Assembly (NCBI RefSeq): GCF_008868005.1
Contig: NZ_WAAO01000001.1
Span: 124,001 to 188,000 of the forward strand
Source: Microbacterium algeriense
GTDB lineage: Bacteria > Actinomycetota > Actinomycetes > Actinomycetales > Microbacteriaceae
Length of the DNA: 64,000 nucleotides
Direction: 5' to 3'
Position 1 is the stretch's first letter. Every line of letters begins with the position of its first letter. The position numbers and the translations under genes are program-made. Of the stretch, positions 22,657 to 31,512 are shown one piece after another. The notes under the pieces are model-generated. The model made no database searches, had not been told where the DNA came from, and saw only the letters and a program-made list of their open reading frames with translations.

Positions 22657-25107
22657 ATGCCCCTGTCCGCGATCGAGCTGCACCGGCGCGGCGTCGAAGC
22701 GGCGAACGCGAGACGGTTCGCGCAGGCTCGGCGCGCCCTCGATGCGGCGGCCTCCCGCACCGATGACCCGGACCTGCGGGCGCGCATCGATGGGACCATC
22801 GCATACGTCCTCTCCCAACGTGGGGAACCCGGAGCGGCCGAGCAGCTGTGCCGGGAGGCGCTCGCCCGGAACGGCCTCCGCGACGAGACCATCGCCGTGC
22901 TCAGCGGACAGCTCGGCGCCCTTCTGCTCCACGGCGGGCGGCTGAGCGAAGCGGAGATCCTGCTCACGCGCGCGATCGACACCCTCACCGCGATCGGCGA
23001 GGAGAGCACCGAGCTCGCGAACTGCCTGATGAACAGGTCGGTCGTGCGGATGCAGCAGCGGGAACTGGAGACCTGCGTCGCGGATCTGCGGCGCGCGGTG
23101 GCCGTGTACGAGGTGAACGAAGACGAGGGCTCACTCGCCGAAGCCCGACACAACCTCGGATACGCAGCGCTCCTCGGGGGCGATCTGGTGACCGCGCTCA
23201 CGCTGATGACCCGCTCCCGCCCGGCCCTCGCCGCGACGAGCGACCTCGCCGCCGCCATCAGCGATCTCGACCGTGCCGAGGTGCTCCGAGACGCCGGCCT
23301 CACGACCGAGGCGGAGGCTCTGCTGGGTCGCGTCGCCACGCAGTTCGGCGCCCAGCGCATGCGACAGGCCAGAGGAGAGGCCGAGTTCCACCGGGCGCGC
23401 TCCCTCCTGCGACACGATCCGGAGGCCGCCGAGCGCGCCGCACGCACTGCTTCCCGCGTCTTCACGGCTCTCGGGAACCACGGATGGGCGGCGCGCGCCG
23501 ACGCCGTCCGACTGGAGGCGCAGCAGCGCGCGCGCCCCCACCGGCCGATCGACTCCCTCGCCTTCGCCCGCACCGTGAAAGCCCTGGATCGCGGTGGCTT
23601 CCACACCGAGGCATCCGGATTGCGCCTGAGCGCCCGCCGCGACGGCAGCGGGCGGCTGCCGAAGATCGACGACTCCGCACCGACCCCGCTGCGCCTCCGC
23701 GCCCAGGAGGTGCGGGCTGCGCGGGCCGCTGCCGCCGGTCGCGACCGGGCGGCCCTGCATGCGGCGGCCGATGGACTCGACCTCCTGACCGCGTGGCAGC
23801 AGTCCTTCGGCGCGCTCGACCTGCAGGCGTCCGTGGCGATGCACGGCAGCGACCTGATGTTCACCGGACTCGCCTCCGCCGCCCGGCTGAGGGATCCCGC
23901 CGTGCTGTTCGAGTGGTCGGAGCGAGCGCGGCACCTCAGTCAGCAGGTCGCGCCGGTGCGTCCCCCGCACGATGACGCTCTCGCGGAGGATCTGGCCGAG
24001 CTCCGGATGCTGCGCGCCGAGCTGGCCGGAGCGGACTGGACCACCGACGCCCGAGTGCGGACGCTGCGTGACCGGGTGCGCGAACGGCAGTGGTCGACGA
24101 CCGGAGCCGGGAGCACCAGGGAACGTCTCGGACTCGCGGAGGCGATGGCGCTGCTGGATCCCGGCACCGCGGTGCTGTCGTACGTGTTCACCGGTGCCGC
24201 GCTGCACGCCGTCGTGGTGACGGAGTCGGGCGCGTCGATCGTCGATCTCTCCTGGGCGCGCGTGCGGAGCGCCCTCGACGGGCTCCGGGCCGACCTCGAC
24301 ATGGCCGCCCTGACGCGGGGTGGCGTGATGGGGGAGGTCACCGCGCGGGCCCTCGGTGCACGGCTCGCCGTCCTCGACTCCGAGCTCCTCGCCCCGGCGT
24401 TGCGGGCGGCCCCCTCGATGACACGCCTGGCGCTCACAGTCCCCGGGGCCCTCGGTGGCGTGCCGTGGGCGATGCTGCCCGGCATGAGCGGCATCCCCTT
24501 CACGCTCGCCACCTCGGCGTCCCGGCTGCTCGGGGGCGCCCCGCGCTCGCCGGCGGGTCCGCTGCGCATCGGCTTCGCGGCCGGGCCCCGCGTCCCCCGC
24601 GCAGCGGACGAGGTCGAGGGCGGCGCGAGCGCCTGGCGCGCAGCGGACCGGACGCCCCGCAGCCTCCTGTCCGCGGACGCGACGGTCGCCGCCGTCACCG
24701 CACTCGCCGCCGAGACGGATCTGCTGCACATCGCCGCGCACGGCAGGCACGCGGTGGACAACCCGCTGTTCTCCGGATTCGAGCTCGCCGACGGCATCCT
24801 CTTCGGCTACGACGTCGACCTCATCCCGCGCGTTCCGGCGACGGTGATCCTGTCGGCCTGCGAGCTCGGGCGCTCCTCCGTGCGCTGGGGCGAGGAAGCG
24901 CTGGGGATGACGCGCGTCTGGCTGCATGCGGGGGCGGAGTGCGTGATCGCCGCGCCCGTCGTGGTTCCCGACGACGTCGCCGGGGAGCTCCTCGCCGCCG
25001 TGCACACCGGCCTCGCCGAGGGCGCGGCACCGGCAGCCGCCCTCGCGAAGGCCGCCGCGGACACGGGCCTCAGCGCGCCCTTCCAATGCCACGGCGACGG
25101 GCTGTGA
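22657..25107 (+). CDS. TPR-CHAT domain protein (caspase-like peptidase)
   Basis: 816-residue protein. The N-terminal ~350 residues are tetratricopeptide-like helical repeats (RRGVEAANARRFAQARRALDAA, LSEAEILLTRAIDTLTAIGEES). The C-terminal ~300 are a CHAT domain, a clan CD cysteine peptidase fold related to caspases. The catalytic pair is apparent: His695 in LLHIAAHG and Cys735 in VILSACELG. There is no signal or membrane segment. TPR-CHAT proteins include Csx29 of type III-E CRISPR systems and HetF-associated proteases. It ends the sigma/S8 cassette and is probably activated by a partner binding the TPR part. Confidence 0.9.
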   Translation: MPLSAIELHRRGVEAANARRFAQARRALDAAASRTDDPDLRARIDGTIAYVLSQRGEPGAAEQLCREALARNGLRDETIAVLSGQLGALLLHGGRLSEAEILLTRAIDTLTAIGEESTELANCLMNRSVVRMQQRELETCVADLRRAVAVYEVNEDEGSLAEARHNLGYAALLGGDLVTALTLMTRSRPALAATSDLAAAISDLDRAEVLRDAGLTTEAEALLGRVATQFGAQRMRQARGEAEFHRARSLLRHDPEAAERAARTASRVFTALGNHGWAARADAVRLEAQQRARPHRPIDSLAFARTVKALDRGGFHTEASGLRLSARRDGSGRLPKIDDSAPTPLRLRAQEVRAARAAAAGRDRAALHAAADGLDLLTAWQQSFGALDLQASVAMHGSDLMFTGLASAARLRDPAVLFEWSERARHLSQQVAPVRPPHDDALAEDLAELRMLRAELAGADWTTDARVRTLRDRVRERQWSTTGAGSTRERLGLAEAMALLDPGTAVLSYVFTGAALHAVVVTESGASIVDLSWARVRSALDGLRADLDMAALTRGGVMGEVTARALGARLAVLDSELLAPALRAAPSMTRLALTVPGALGGVPWAMLPGMSGIPFTLATSASRLLGGAPRSPAGPLRIGFAAGPRVPRAADEVEGGASAWRAADRTPRSLLSADATVAAVTALAAETDLLHIAAHGRHAVDNPLFSGFELADGILFGYDVDLIPRVPATVILSACELGRSSVRWGEEALGMTRVWLHAGAECVIAAPVVVPDDVAGELLAAVHTGLAEGAAPAAALAKAAADTGLSAPFQCHGDGL

Positions 25108-25354
25108 ACTTTTTCTCCATTCGGTGTATCAGGGAGGATGCCCGGCGCTCCTGTTCTTCGGAAGGTGCCATGCGAAGGGCCTCGAAGGGAGAGGCGCGAG
25201 GGAGGCGCAGTCGAAGCTGGGGACGATCGCGTGCTGGGGAGCGCGGATCACGACACGGACACCATCTGCTCGGGGCGGTCGCGGCATGCGCGCGCGACAC
25301 CCTCACAGGGCCTCGACGATCTGGGGACGTCGGGGCCCTTCGGGGTGTCCGCGT

Positions 25355-26131
25355 TCAGGCGACGAGCACCTGGTAGCCCGCGCTGCGCAATGCCGTGAGG
25401 GCCGTCGGATCGGCGCCGGCGTCCGTGATCACGGTCGGGAAGAGCTCGACGCCGCCGACGGTGGAGAAGGCCTCGACGCCGAGCTTGCTGCCGTCGGTGA
25501 CGACGACGGCGCGTCGGGCGCGTTCGGCCATCATGCGGTTCACCGCGGCCTCGCGCTCATCCTGGGTGCTGGCACCGGCTGCGGCATCCATCCCGTTCAC
25601 CCCGATGAACGCGATGTCGAGGCGCACGCCTCGCAGCAGCTGCTCGACGAAGGGGCCCACCAGCTCGTAGCTGCGTGAATGGATGACACCGCCGGTGACG
25701 ACGACCTTGATGTCGGGGCGCGTGGCGAGCTGTGCGGCGATGTTGACGGCGTTCGTGACGACGGTGATGCCGCCGTTCGCCGCCAGGTCCTCCCGCGCGG
25801 CGAGGGCGGCCGCGATGGCCGTGGTGGTGGTGCCGCCGGAGAGCCCGACCACCATCCCTGGCGCCACGAGACCGGCCGCGGTCTGCGCGATGGTGGCCTT
25901 CTCGTGGGTGCGGAGGTGGCTCTTGTAGCGGATGGGCAGCTCGTAGGCGACGGTCTGCGCCACCGCTCCGCCGTGCGTGCGTGTGAGGAGGCGCTGTTCG
26001 GCGAGGCTGTCGAGGTCACGGCGCGTGGTCGCGGGGGAGGCGCCGAACTGCTCGACCAGCTCCTCGACCGAGACCTCGCCGTTCGCCGCCAGCAGGTCGA
26101 GGATGGCGTTGAGTCGTGCCGCGCGCTTCAT
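25355..26131 (-). CDS. DeoR/GlpR family transcriptional regulator
   Basis: 258 residues: N-terminal DeoR helix-turn-helix (RLNAILDLLAANGEVSVEELVEQFGASPATTRRDLDSLAEQ) and a C-terminal DeoRC sugar-phosphate sensor domain with GLSGGTTTTAIAAAL and an IGVNGMDAAAGAST-type phosphate-binding segment. The start ATG follows GGAGGAG. It is the last gene of the catabolic operon (isomerase, ROK, PfkB, aldolase), 88 nt after the aldolase, and is probably induced by a sugar phosphate made in that pathway. The 246 bp before the CHAT gene end hold no supported gene. Confidence 0.92.
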   Translation of the reverse strand: MKRAARLNAILDLLAANGEVSVEELVEQFGASPATTRRDLDSLAEQRLLTRTHGGAVAQTVAYELPIRYKSHLRTHEKATIAQTAAGLVAPGMVVGLSGGTTTTAIAAALAAREDLAANGGITVVTNAVNIAAQLATRPDIKVVVTGGVIHSRSYELVGPFVEQLLRGVRLDIAFIGVNGMDAAAGASTQDEREAAVNRMMAERARRAVVVTDGSKLGVEAFSTVGGVELFPTVITDAGADPTALTALRSAGYQVLVA

Positions 26132-26219
26132 CGGCGATCTCCTCCGCTGCCGTCGCAGTTTCGCCGCGAGGTCGCAGCCGTGGTCGGGATCCCTGCGACC
26201 CGGGTGAGGATCTGCGCGG

Positions 26220-27059
26220 TCATGAGGCGAGGGCGAAGAGTCGGAGCAGGCGGGCGGCCTCCTGCGCGAGCGCCTCGCGCGCGGGGGCGAGGTACTTGCG
26301 CGAATCGACCAGCCCCTCGTCCGCCGCCAGCTTCTCGCGGACGGCGCGTGTGAAGAACCCGTTCAGGTGCGTGGAGACGTTGATCTTCGTCATGCCTGCC
26401 CGCACCGCATCCGCAATGACCTCGTCCGCGACGCCGGAGGATCCGTGCAGCACGAGCGGGACGGGCAGGGTCTGGTGCAGCCGCCGGATCAGGTCGAGAT
26501 CCAGGGAGGCCGTGCGATCGGTCATCGCGTGCGAGGAGCCGACCGCGACGGCCAGCGCGTCGACGCCGGTGGCCGCGACGAACTGCCGCGCCTCGCCGGG
26601 GTCCGTGCGCACTCCGGGCGCGTGCGCTCCGTCCTTGCCGCCCACCTCGCCGAGCTCCCCCTCGACATACACCCCTGCCGCATGGGCGCGCTCGACCACC
26701 GCAGCCGTCAGGGCGACGTTCTCGTCATAGGGAAGCGCCCCGCCGTCGAACATGACCGACCCGAAGCCCAGCGCGACGGCCTCGTCCACCAGCTCAGGCC
26801 GCTCCGCATGATCGAGGTGCACCGCGACGGGGGTCTCCGCACGACGCGCGACGGCCATCGTGGCCAGAGCGATCGGCTCGAGCCCCCCGTGATAGTCGGC
26901 GCAGTTCTGCGAGATCTGCAGGATGACCGGCAGCTGCGCGAGGGCCGCAGCGCGCACCAGCCCCTCCGCGGTCTCGAGATGGATCACGTTGAACGCGCCG
27001 ATCCCGGTGCCGGCGGCGGATGCCGCGGAGACGAGGTCGCGAGCGGAGACGAGGGTCAC
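26220..27059 (-). CDS. Class II (zinc) ketose-bisphosphate aldolase, GatY/KbaY-like
   Basis: 279-residue TIM-barrel aldolase. Zinc ligands are suggested by the histidines of VAVHLDHAER, in VGSSHAM and in LVLHGSSG, with GMTKINVSTHLN binding phosphate. The VEGELGEVGGKDG segment is typical of tagatose- or fructose-bisphosphate aldolases. It would split the PfkB product into DHAP and glyceraldehyde 3-phosphate. Start GTG at 27059, overlapping the kinase stop by 4 nt with GGAAGGA upstream. Tagatose versus fructose specificity cannot be settled from sequence alone. Confidence 0.9.
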   Translation of the reverse strand: MTLVSARDLVSAASAAGTGIGAFNVIHLETAEGLVRAAALAQLPVILQISQNCADYHGGLEPIALATMAVARRAETPVAVHLDHAERPELVDEAVALGFGSVMFDGGALPYDENVALTAAVVERAHAAGVYVEGELGEVGGKDGAHAPGVRTDPGEARQFVAATGVDALAVAVGSSHAMTDRTASLDLDLIRRLHQTLPVPLVLHGSSGVADEVIADAVRAGMTKINVSTHLNGFFTRAVREKLAADEGLVDSRKYLAPAREALAQEAARLLRLFALAS

Positions 27060-28000
27060 GAGGGGTCCTTCCGGAATGAAGAGGGATCGGGATGCGAGAC
27101 GCGGAGCTGCTGCTCGAGCTCGGTCCAGCGGGAGGAGATGTCGCCGGCGAGGGGGGTGAGCACCGCGGCGGCAGACCAGGCGGTGGCCAGGCGAAGGATC
27201 GACGCGGGGTCGCGGTCTCCCGCGGCGTACCGCACCGCGCAGGCCGCGACCCCCGCGTCGCCGGCACCGGTGGGGTTGCCGGCGAGCGGCTGATCGAGCC
27301 GTGCGTGCACGAGGTCGGCGGCGGTGACGGCGAGCATTCCGTCCGCTCCGAGCGAGAGCAGCACCAGTTCGGCGCCGCGGCCGATCAGGGAGCGGGCGCC
27401 CTCGACCGGATCCGCGATGCCGGTCGCCTCGACGAGCTCGGCCATGTTCGGCTTGAGGACCGTCGCTCCGGCATCCGCCGCGCGGAGGAGAGCGGGACCG
27501 GAGGTATCCACGATGACGGGGACGCCCGCGTCGCGCCCGACCCTGATCAGCAGGGGCAGCAGCGTCTCCGGCGCCCCGGGCGGGAGGCTGCCGGAGACGA
27601 CGAGCACGCTCGCCGCGGCCAGCCGTTCCACGACCTCACCGATCAGCGCCGCCCACTCGAGATCGGTCGGGTTCGCCCCGCGCTCGTTGATGATGGTGGT
27701 GTCGCCGAGCGTCCGGTCGACGATCGCCACGCTCCGTCGGGTGTCGGCGGCGACCGGCACCAGCGCGTGCGGCACTCCGCTCGCGGCGAGTTCGGCGGCG
27801 AACTCCTCGCCCGCCCGACCGCCGGCGGTGGTGACGGCGAGGACGGCGGACCCCTGCGCGTGCGCCACGCGGGCGACGTTGAGGCCCTTGCCGCCGGCTC
27901 GGGCCGCTCCGGCATCCGCTCGGTGCGTGCCGCCTTCGATGAGACGGTCGACGTGCCAGGTGAGGTCGAGGGCGGGGTTCGGTGTCACGGTGAGGATCAT
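27056..28000 (-). CDS. PfkB family sugar-phosphate kinase (1-phosphofructokinase/LacC type)
   Basis: 314 residues with both PfkB signatures: GGKGLNVARVAHAQGSAVLAV near the N-terminus and NPTGAGDAGVAACAVRYA, with the catalytic Asp in GAGD, near the C-terminus. The family covers 1-phosphofructokinase and tagatose-6-phosphate kinase; pairing with a class II aldolase and an SIS isomerase favours a hexose-6-phosphate kinase making the aldolase substrate. The ATG overlaps the ROK stop (ATGA) and its own stop overlaps the aldolase start. Confidence 0.9.
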   Translation of the reverse strand: MILTVTPNPALDLTWHVDRLIEGGTHRADAGAARAGGKGLNVARVAHAQGSAVLAVTTAGGRAGEEFAAELAASGVPHALVPVAADTRRSVAIVDRTLGDTTIINERGANPTDLEWAALIGEVVERLAAASVLVVSGSLPPGAPETLLPLLIRVGRDAGVPVIVDTSGPALLRAADAGATVLKPNMAELVEATGIADPVEGARSLIGRGAELVLLSLGADGMLAVTAADLVHARLDQPLAGNPTGAGDAGVAACAVRYAAGDRDPASILRLATAWSAAAVLTPLAGDISSRWTELEQQLRVSHPDPSSFRKDPS

Positions 28001-28989
28001 GTGAGCTCCCTCGCGCGCAGGGCCGCACCGAGCAGGCCCGCGTTGCCGGAGAGCTGCGCCGGGACGAGCACCGGGATGCGGTGGAAGCTGAGCCGGGCGG
28101 CGAGCCGTGAGCGCAGCTCGTCGAACAGCGCGCCTCCGGCACGGGACAGTCCCCCGCCGATGACGACGGCCTGCGGCGCCACCACCGCCGTGAGCTGGGC
28201 CAGGGACATCGTGAGGGCGTCGAGCGCGGAGTTCCAGATCTCCGCGGCGACCTCGTCACCGGCCGCCGCCCTGGCGATCACGTCCTTCGCCCCTTCCGGG
28301 GTGATGCCGGTGGCCTCGCGGTAGCGACGCGCGATGGCTCCGGCCGATGCGACCGCCTCCAGGCAGCCGCGGGCGCCGCACGCGCAGACGGGGCCGTCCG
28401 CGATGGGCGAGTGCCCGATCTCACCGGCGTAGCCGCCGGCCGTGTAGGGCACGCCGCCGACGAGGAGGGCGCCGGCGATACCGGTGCCGATCACGAGCAC
28501 GACCGCGTCCGCGTAATCACGGGCGCCGCCGAGCCGGCGCTCGGCCCAGCTCGCGGCCCGCACGTCGTGGTCGAACGCCACGGGGAGGCCGAGGCGTGCG
28601 GACGCGAGGTCGCGGAGCGGAGCGTCGTGCCAGCCGAGGTTGCTCGCGAAGATCCCGATCCCCGCGTCCGCATCCACGATTCCCGGCACGACGAGGCCGA
28701 CCGCCTGCGGCACGACCTCCGGATGCGTCGTCCGCAGTTCCGCAGCGAGCACGTCGAGGCGCTCGAGCAGCGCCTGCGTGCGATCGCCCTCCACGATCGG
28801 GGTGGGTGTGCGGCGCAGACCGAGCGCCGTGCCGTCCGCGTCGAACAGCGCGGACTTGATGTCGGTGCCGCCCACGTCGAAGGCCAGCACGGGGGCACCG
28901 GGCCCGAGGGCGCGCACAGCGGCGAGCCGCTCCCCCGCGGCGTCGCGCTCGACGTCGGGGACGCTGCCCGTCCCGTCAGCTCCGGTCAT
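27997..28989 (-). CDS. ROK family sugar kinase
   Basis: 330 residues. ATP-binding start AFDVGGTDIKSALFDADG, catalytic-base region (IFASNLGWHDAPLRDL, VAFDHDVRAASWAER), GTGIAGALLVGGVPY and the zinc motif CACGARGCLE that marks ROK kinases. There is no N-terminal DNA-binding domain, so it is a kinase (glucokinase, ManNAc kinase or GlcNAc kinase types). It likely phosphorylates the sugar brought in by the divergent ABC importer. Lies 24 nt after the SIS gene and overlaps the PfkB start. Confidence 0.9.
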   Translation of the reverse strand: MTGADGTGSVPDVERDAAGERLAAVRALGPGAPVLAFDVGGTDIKSALFDADGTALGLRRTPTPIVEGDRTQALLERLDVLAAELRTTHPEVVPQAVGLVVPGIVDADAGIGIFASNLGWHDAPLRDLASARLGLPVAFDHDVRAASWAERRLGGARDYADAVVLVIGTGIAGALLVGGVPYTAGGYAGEIGHSPIADGPVCACGARGCLEAVASAGAIARRYREATGITPEGAKDVIARAAAGDEVAAEIWNSALDALTMSLAQLTAVVAPQAVVIGGGLSRAGGALFDELRSRLAARLSFHRIPVLVPAQLSGNAGLLGAALRARELT

Positions 28990-29013
28990 GATCGGCTCCG
29001 GCGGGGGTTCGTG

Positions 29014-29910
29014 TCATGCATCCAGGATGACGGATCGCGTGAGGTTGCGCGGCTGGTCGGGGTCGAGGCCCCGGGCGACGGCGCGGTCGAGGGCCGTGCG
29101 GTGCAGGCGCACGAGGTCGGCGAGCGGGTCGATGGCGCGCTGCTCGAACCGGGCGCCGGTGGCCTCGACCTGCGCCGAGAGTCCCTCCGGAGCTTCGCCG
29201 AACTGCCAGGTCACCCGACCGGGAGCGGCGATCGCGATCGGGCCGTGGCGGTAGTCCATCGAGGGGTAGGCCTCCGTCCACGACTGCGACGACTCGCGCA
29301 GCTTGAGGGCGGCCTCGTGGGCGAGTCCGATCGTCCAGCCGCGACCGAGGAAGGTGTACTGGTCGGCATCGCGCAGCTCCTCGTCACCGGGCTCGACCAG
29401 CACGGCCTCGGCGTCGGCGATCGCGGCGTCCAGGTTCTCGCCGAGGGAGGCGCGGAACAGGGCGAGCGCCGTGGTGGCGAAGCGAGTCTGCACCACGGAC
29501 TTCTCGTCGGCGAAGGGCAGCAGCACGGCTTCGTCCACGAGCGAGACGAGCGGGGACTCGGGGTCGCCGATCACGCCGACGGTCGGGATGCGTCCCTTGA
29601 TGCGCTCGACGAGCTCGAGGACCTCGGTGGTCGTGCCGGAGCGGGTGAGCGCGACGACGGCGTCGTAGCCGCGATCGATGAAGGCCTCGGATGCGGCGAA
29701 AGCGTCGGTCTCGCCCTGACCGGAGGTCTCTCGCAGCGCCGCATACGACTGGGCCATGAACCACGAGGTGCCGCAGCCGACGACCGCGATGCGCGCGCCG
29801 GACGCGGGAAGCCGCTTCTGCTCAGCCGTCAGATCGGCGGCCCTGGCCCACATGGCGGGCTGGGAGTGGAGTTCTTCGCGCATGTGCGCGCCGGGCAGCG
29901 ATTCGGTCAT
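29014..29910 (-). CDS. SIS domain sugar isomerase/deaminase (AgaS- or GlmS-C-like)
   Basis: 298 residues with two SIS domains and no glutaminase domain. Motifs are VVGCGTSWFMAQSYAALRE, ALTRSGTTTEVLELVERIKG and SMDYRHGPIAI, as in AgaS-type galactosamine-6-phosphate deaminases and GlmS isomerase halves. The role would be to convert an aminosugar- or ketosugar-6-phosphate into the ketose phosphate used by the PfkB kinase. First gene of a five-gene operon; the ATG has AAAGG upstream. The promoter region is shared with the ABC importer. Confidence 0.87.
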   Translation of the reverse strand: MTESLPGAHMREELHSQPAMWARAADLTAEQKRLPASGARIAVVGCGTSWFMAQSYAALRETSGQGETDAFAASEAFIDRGYDAVVALTRSGTTTEVLELVERIKGRIPTVGVIGDPESPLVSLVDEAVLLPFADEKSVVQTRFATTALALFRASLGENLDAAIADAEAVLVEPGDEELRDADQYTFLGRGWTIGLAHEAALKLRESSQSWTEAYPSMDYRHGPIAIAAPGRVTWQFGEAPEGLSAQVEATGARFEQRAIDPLADLVRLHRTALDRAVARGLDPDQPRNLTRSVILDA

Positions 29911-30236
29911 GGAACGGCCTTTCGAGCGATATGTTGCATACTTGTGATCGTTTGATGCCGGTTTCGATCATACTATGGCGCATAAGAACGGCAACCTCAG
30001 GATCTTCTTGATTTTGTTTGTTCTCCTGACAAATAATCGGACAAGTTCCACCGCCTCGACGCCGGTCCTGATCGTCGCCGAGAACCCGAGCCTCGGCTTG
30101 AACGATCGCGGCTGCCACCCGGCGAAGCGATCACCACGCACCGTCGCGTGATGTGCTTGCGACTGTGCACCACACCCCCCTCCGAAGCGGCCCCGCCGCC
30201 GCGGAGTGGTCACTCACAGTGAGGAATGCAATACAC
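29911..30236. promoter_or_regulatory. Shared regulatory region of the sugar catabolism and import operons
   Basis: 326 bp between divergent operons, with an AT-rich core (about 29930-30050). Minus-strand direct motifs GATCGAAA, ATCAAAC and GATCACAA lie about 10 nt apart at 29945-29970, also readable as the dyad TGATCG/CGATCA. Tandem motifs of this kind suit DeoR-type regulators. On the plus strand, TTGATT (30008-30013) and AATAAT (30032-30037), 18 nt apart, could start the importer mRNA with a ~200-nt leader. No gene is supported here. Confidence 0.5.
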
Positions 30237-31481
30237 ATGAAGAAGTCACTGCGGTTCGGTGCCGCCGCCATCGCGGCCGTCGCCACGCTCTCGCTCGCTT
30301 CGTGCGGGTTCGGCGGATCGTCCGGCGACAGCGGAGGCGAGGAGGGATCCACCACCCTCGACCTGCTCGTCCCCAGCTACTCCGACGGCACCAAGGCCAA
30401 CTGGGAGACCGTCATCGACGGGTTCGAGAAGGCCAACCCCGACATCAAGGTCGAGCTCGAGGTGCAGTCCTGGGACAACCTCGAGAAGGTCGTCTCCACC
30501 AAGATCCAGGCGAACGAGGCACCGGACATCTACAACGGCGGCCCGTTCGCCGGCTTCGTGGGCGACGAGCTCCTGTACCCGACGAAGGACGTCGTCTCCG
30601 AAGACACCTACTCCGACTTCCAGGAGTCGTTTCTGAAGAACGCCGAGGTCGACGGCACCGCCTATGCGCTGCCCCTCATCGCCTCTGCGCGCGCCCTGTT
30701 CGTCAACAACGCCCTGCTCAACCAGGCGGGTGTCGAGGCGCCGACCGACTGGGACTCGCTGCTCGACGCCGCGACCAAGGTGTCGGCGCTCGGCGGTGGC
30801 GTCGCGGGTTACGGCATGCCGCTCGGCTCCGAAGAGGCGCAGGCCGAGGCAGCCGTCTGGCTGTGGGGCGGGGGCGGCTCCTTCGGCGACGCGTCGGAGA
30901 TCACGATCGACACCCCGGAGAACCTCGTCGGCGCCGAGCAGATCAAGAAGATGATCGACGCCGGTGCGACGCAGGCAGACCCCGGCTCGACGCAGCGCTC
31001 CCCGCTGATGGACATCTTCATCCAGGGCAAGATCGGCATGCAGGTCGGCCTGCCGCCGACGGTCGGACAGATCGCCGACAACAACCCCGACCTGGACTAC
31101 TCCATCGTCCCGATCCCCACGAAGGACGGCTCGCCCTTCACGCTCGGCGTCATGGACCAGCTGATGGCGTTCCAGAACGACGACGACAAGAAGGAGGCGA
31201 TCACGAAGTTCTTCGACTACTACTACTCGCCCGACGTGTACGTCCCGTGGGTGCAGGCCGAGGGCTTCCTCCCGGTCACCAAGTCCGGTGCCGAGCAGCT
31301 CTCCGGCGAGGAGGCTCTCAAGCCGTTCCTCGACGTGCTGCCCGACGCCCAGTTCTACCCGTCGACGAACCCGAAGTGGTCGGCCGCAGACGGTGCGTTC
31401 AAGTCCCTGTTCGGACAGCTGCAGTCGAAGCCGGCACAGGATGTGCTGACCGAGATCCAGTCGCAGGTCGACGCGGGCTGA
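30237..31481 (+). CDS. Sugar ABC transporter substrate-binding lipoprotein
   Basis: 414 residues. Lipoprotein signal (MKKSLRFGAAAIAAVATLSLASC, Cys23 acylated) followed by an acidic linker and a family 1 (MalE-like) solute-binding fold: VIDGFEKANPDIKVELEVQSWDN, GGPFAGFVGDELLYPTKDVV, MDIFIQGKIGMQVGLPPTVGQI. The start was set at the signal peptide; a longer in-frame reading upstream lacks one. It binds a mono- or oligosaccharide for the two permeases downstream. No dedicated ATPase is encoded, so a shared MsiK-type ATPase elsewhere is expected. Confidence 0.93.
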   Translation: MKKSLRFGAAAIAAVATLSLASCGFGGSSGDSGGEEGSTTLDLLVPSYSDGTKANWETVIDGFEKANPDIKVELEVQSWDNLEKVVSTKIQANEAPDIYNGGPFAGFVGDELLYPTKDVVSEDTYSDFQESFLKNAEVDGTAYALPLIASARALFVNNALLNQAGVEAPTDWDSLLDAATKVSALGGGVAGYGMPLGSEEAQAEAAVWLWGGGGSFGDASEITIDTPENLVGAEQIKKMIDAGATQADPGSTQRSPLMDIFIQGKIGMQVGLPPTVGQIADNNPDLDYSIVPIPTKDGSPFTLGVMDQLMAFQNDDDKKEAITKFFDYYYSPDVYVPWVQAEGFLPVTKSGAEQLSGEEALKPFLDVLPDAQFYPSTNPKWSAADGAFKSLFGQLQSKPAQDVLTEIQSQVDAG

Positions 31482-31512
31482 GCCCGCTGATCGGAGAGGT
31501 TCGGGTACCCGA

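Noticed and set aside
25108..25354. Possible small gene (ATG 25138 after GGGAGG) between the CHAT and DeoR genes
   Set aside because: The translation is Arg/Gly-rich nonsense and runs antisense into the DeoR gene; no other support, so the gap is left empty.
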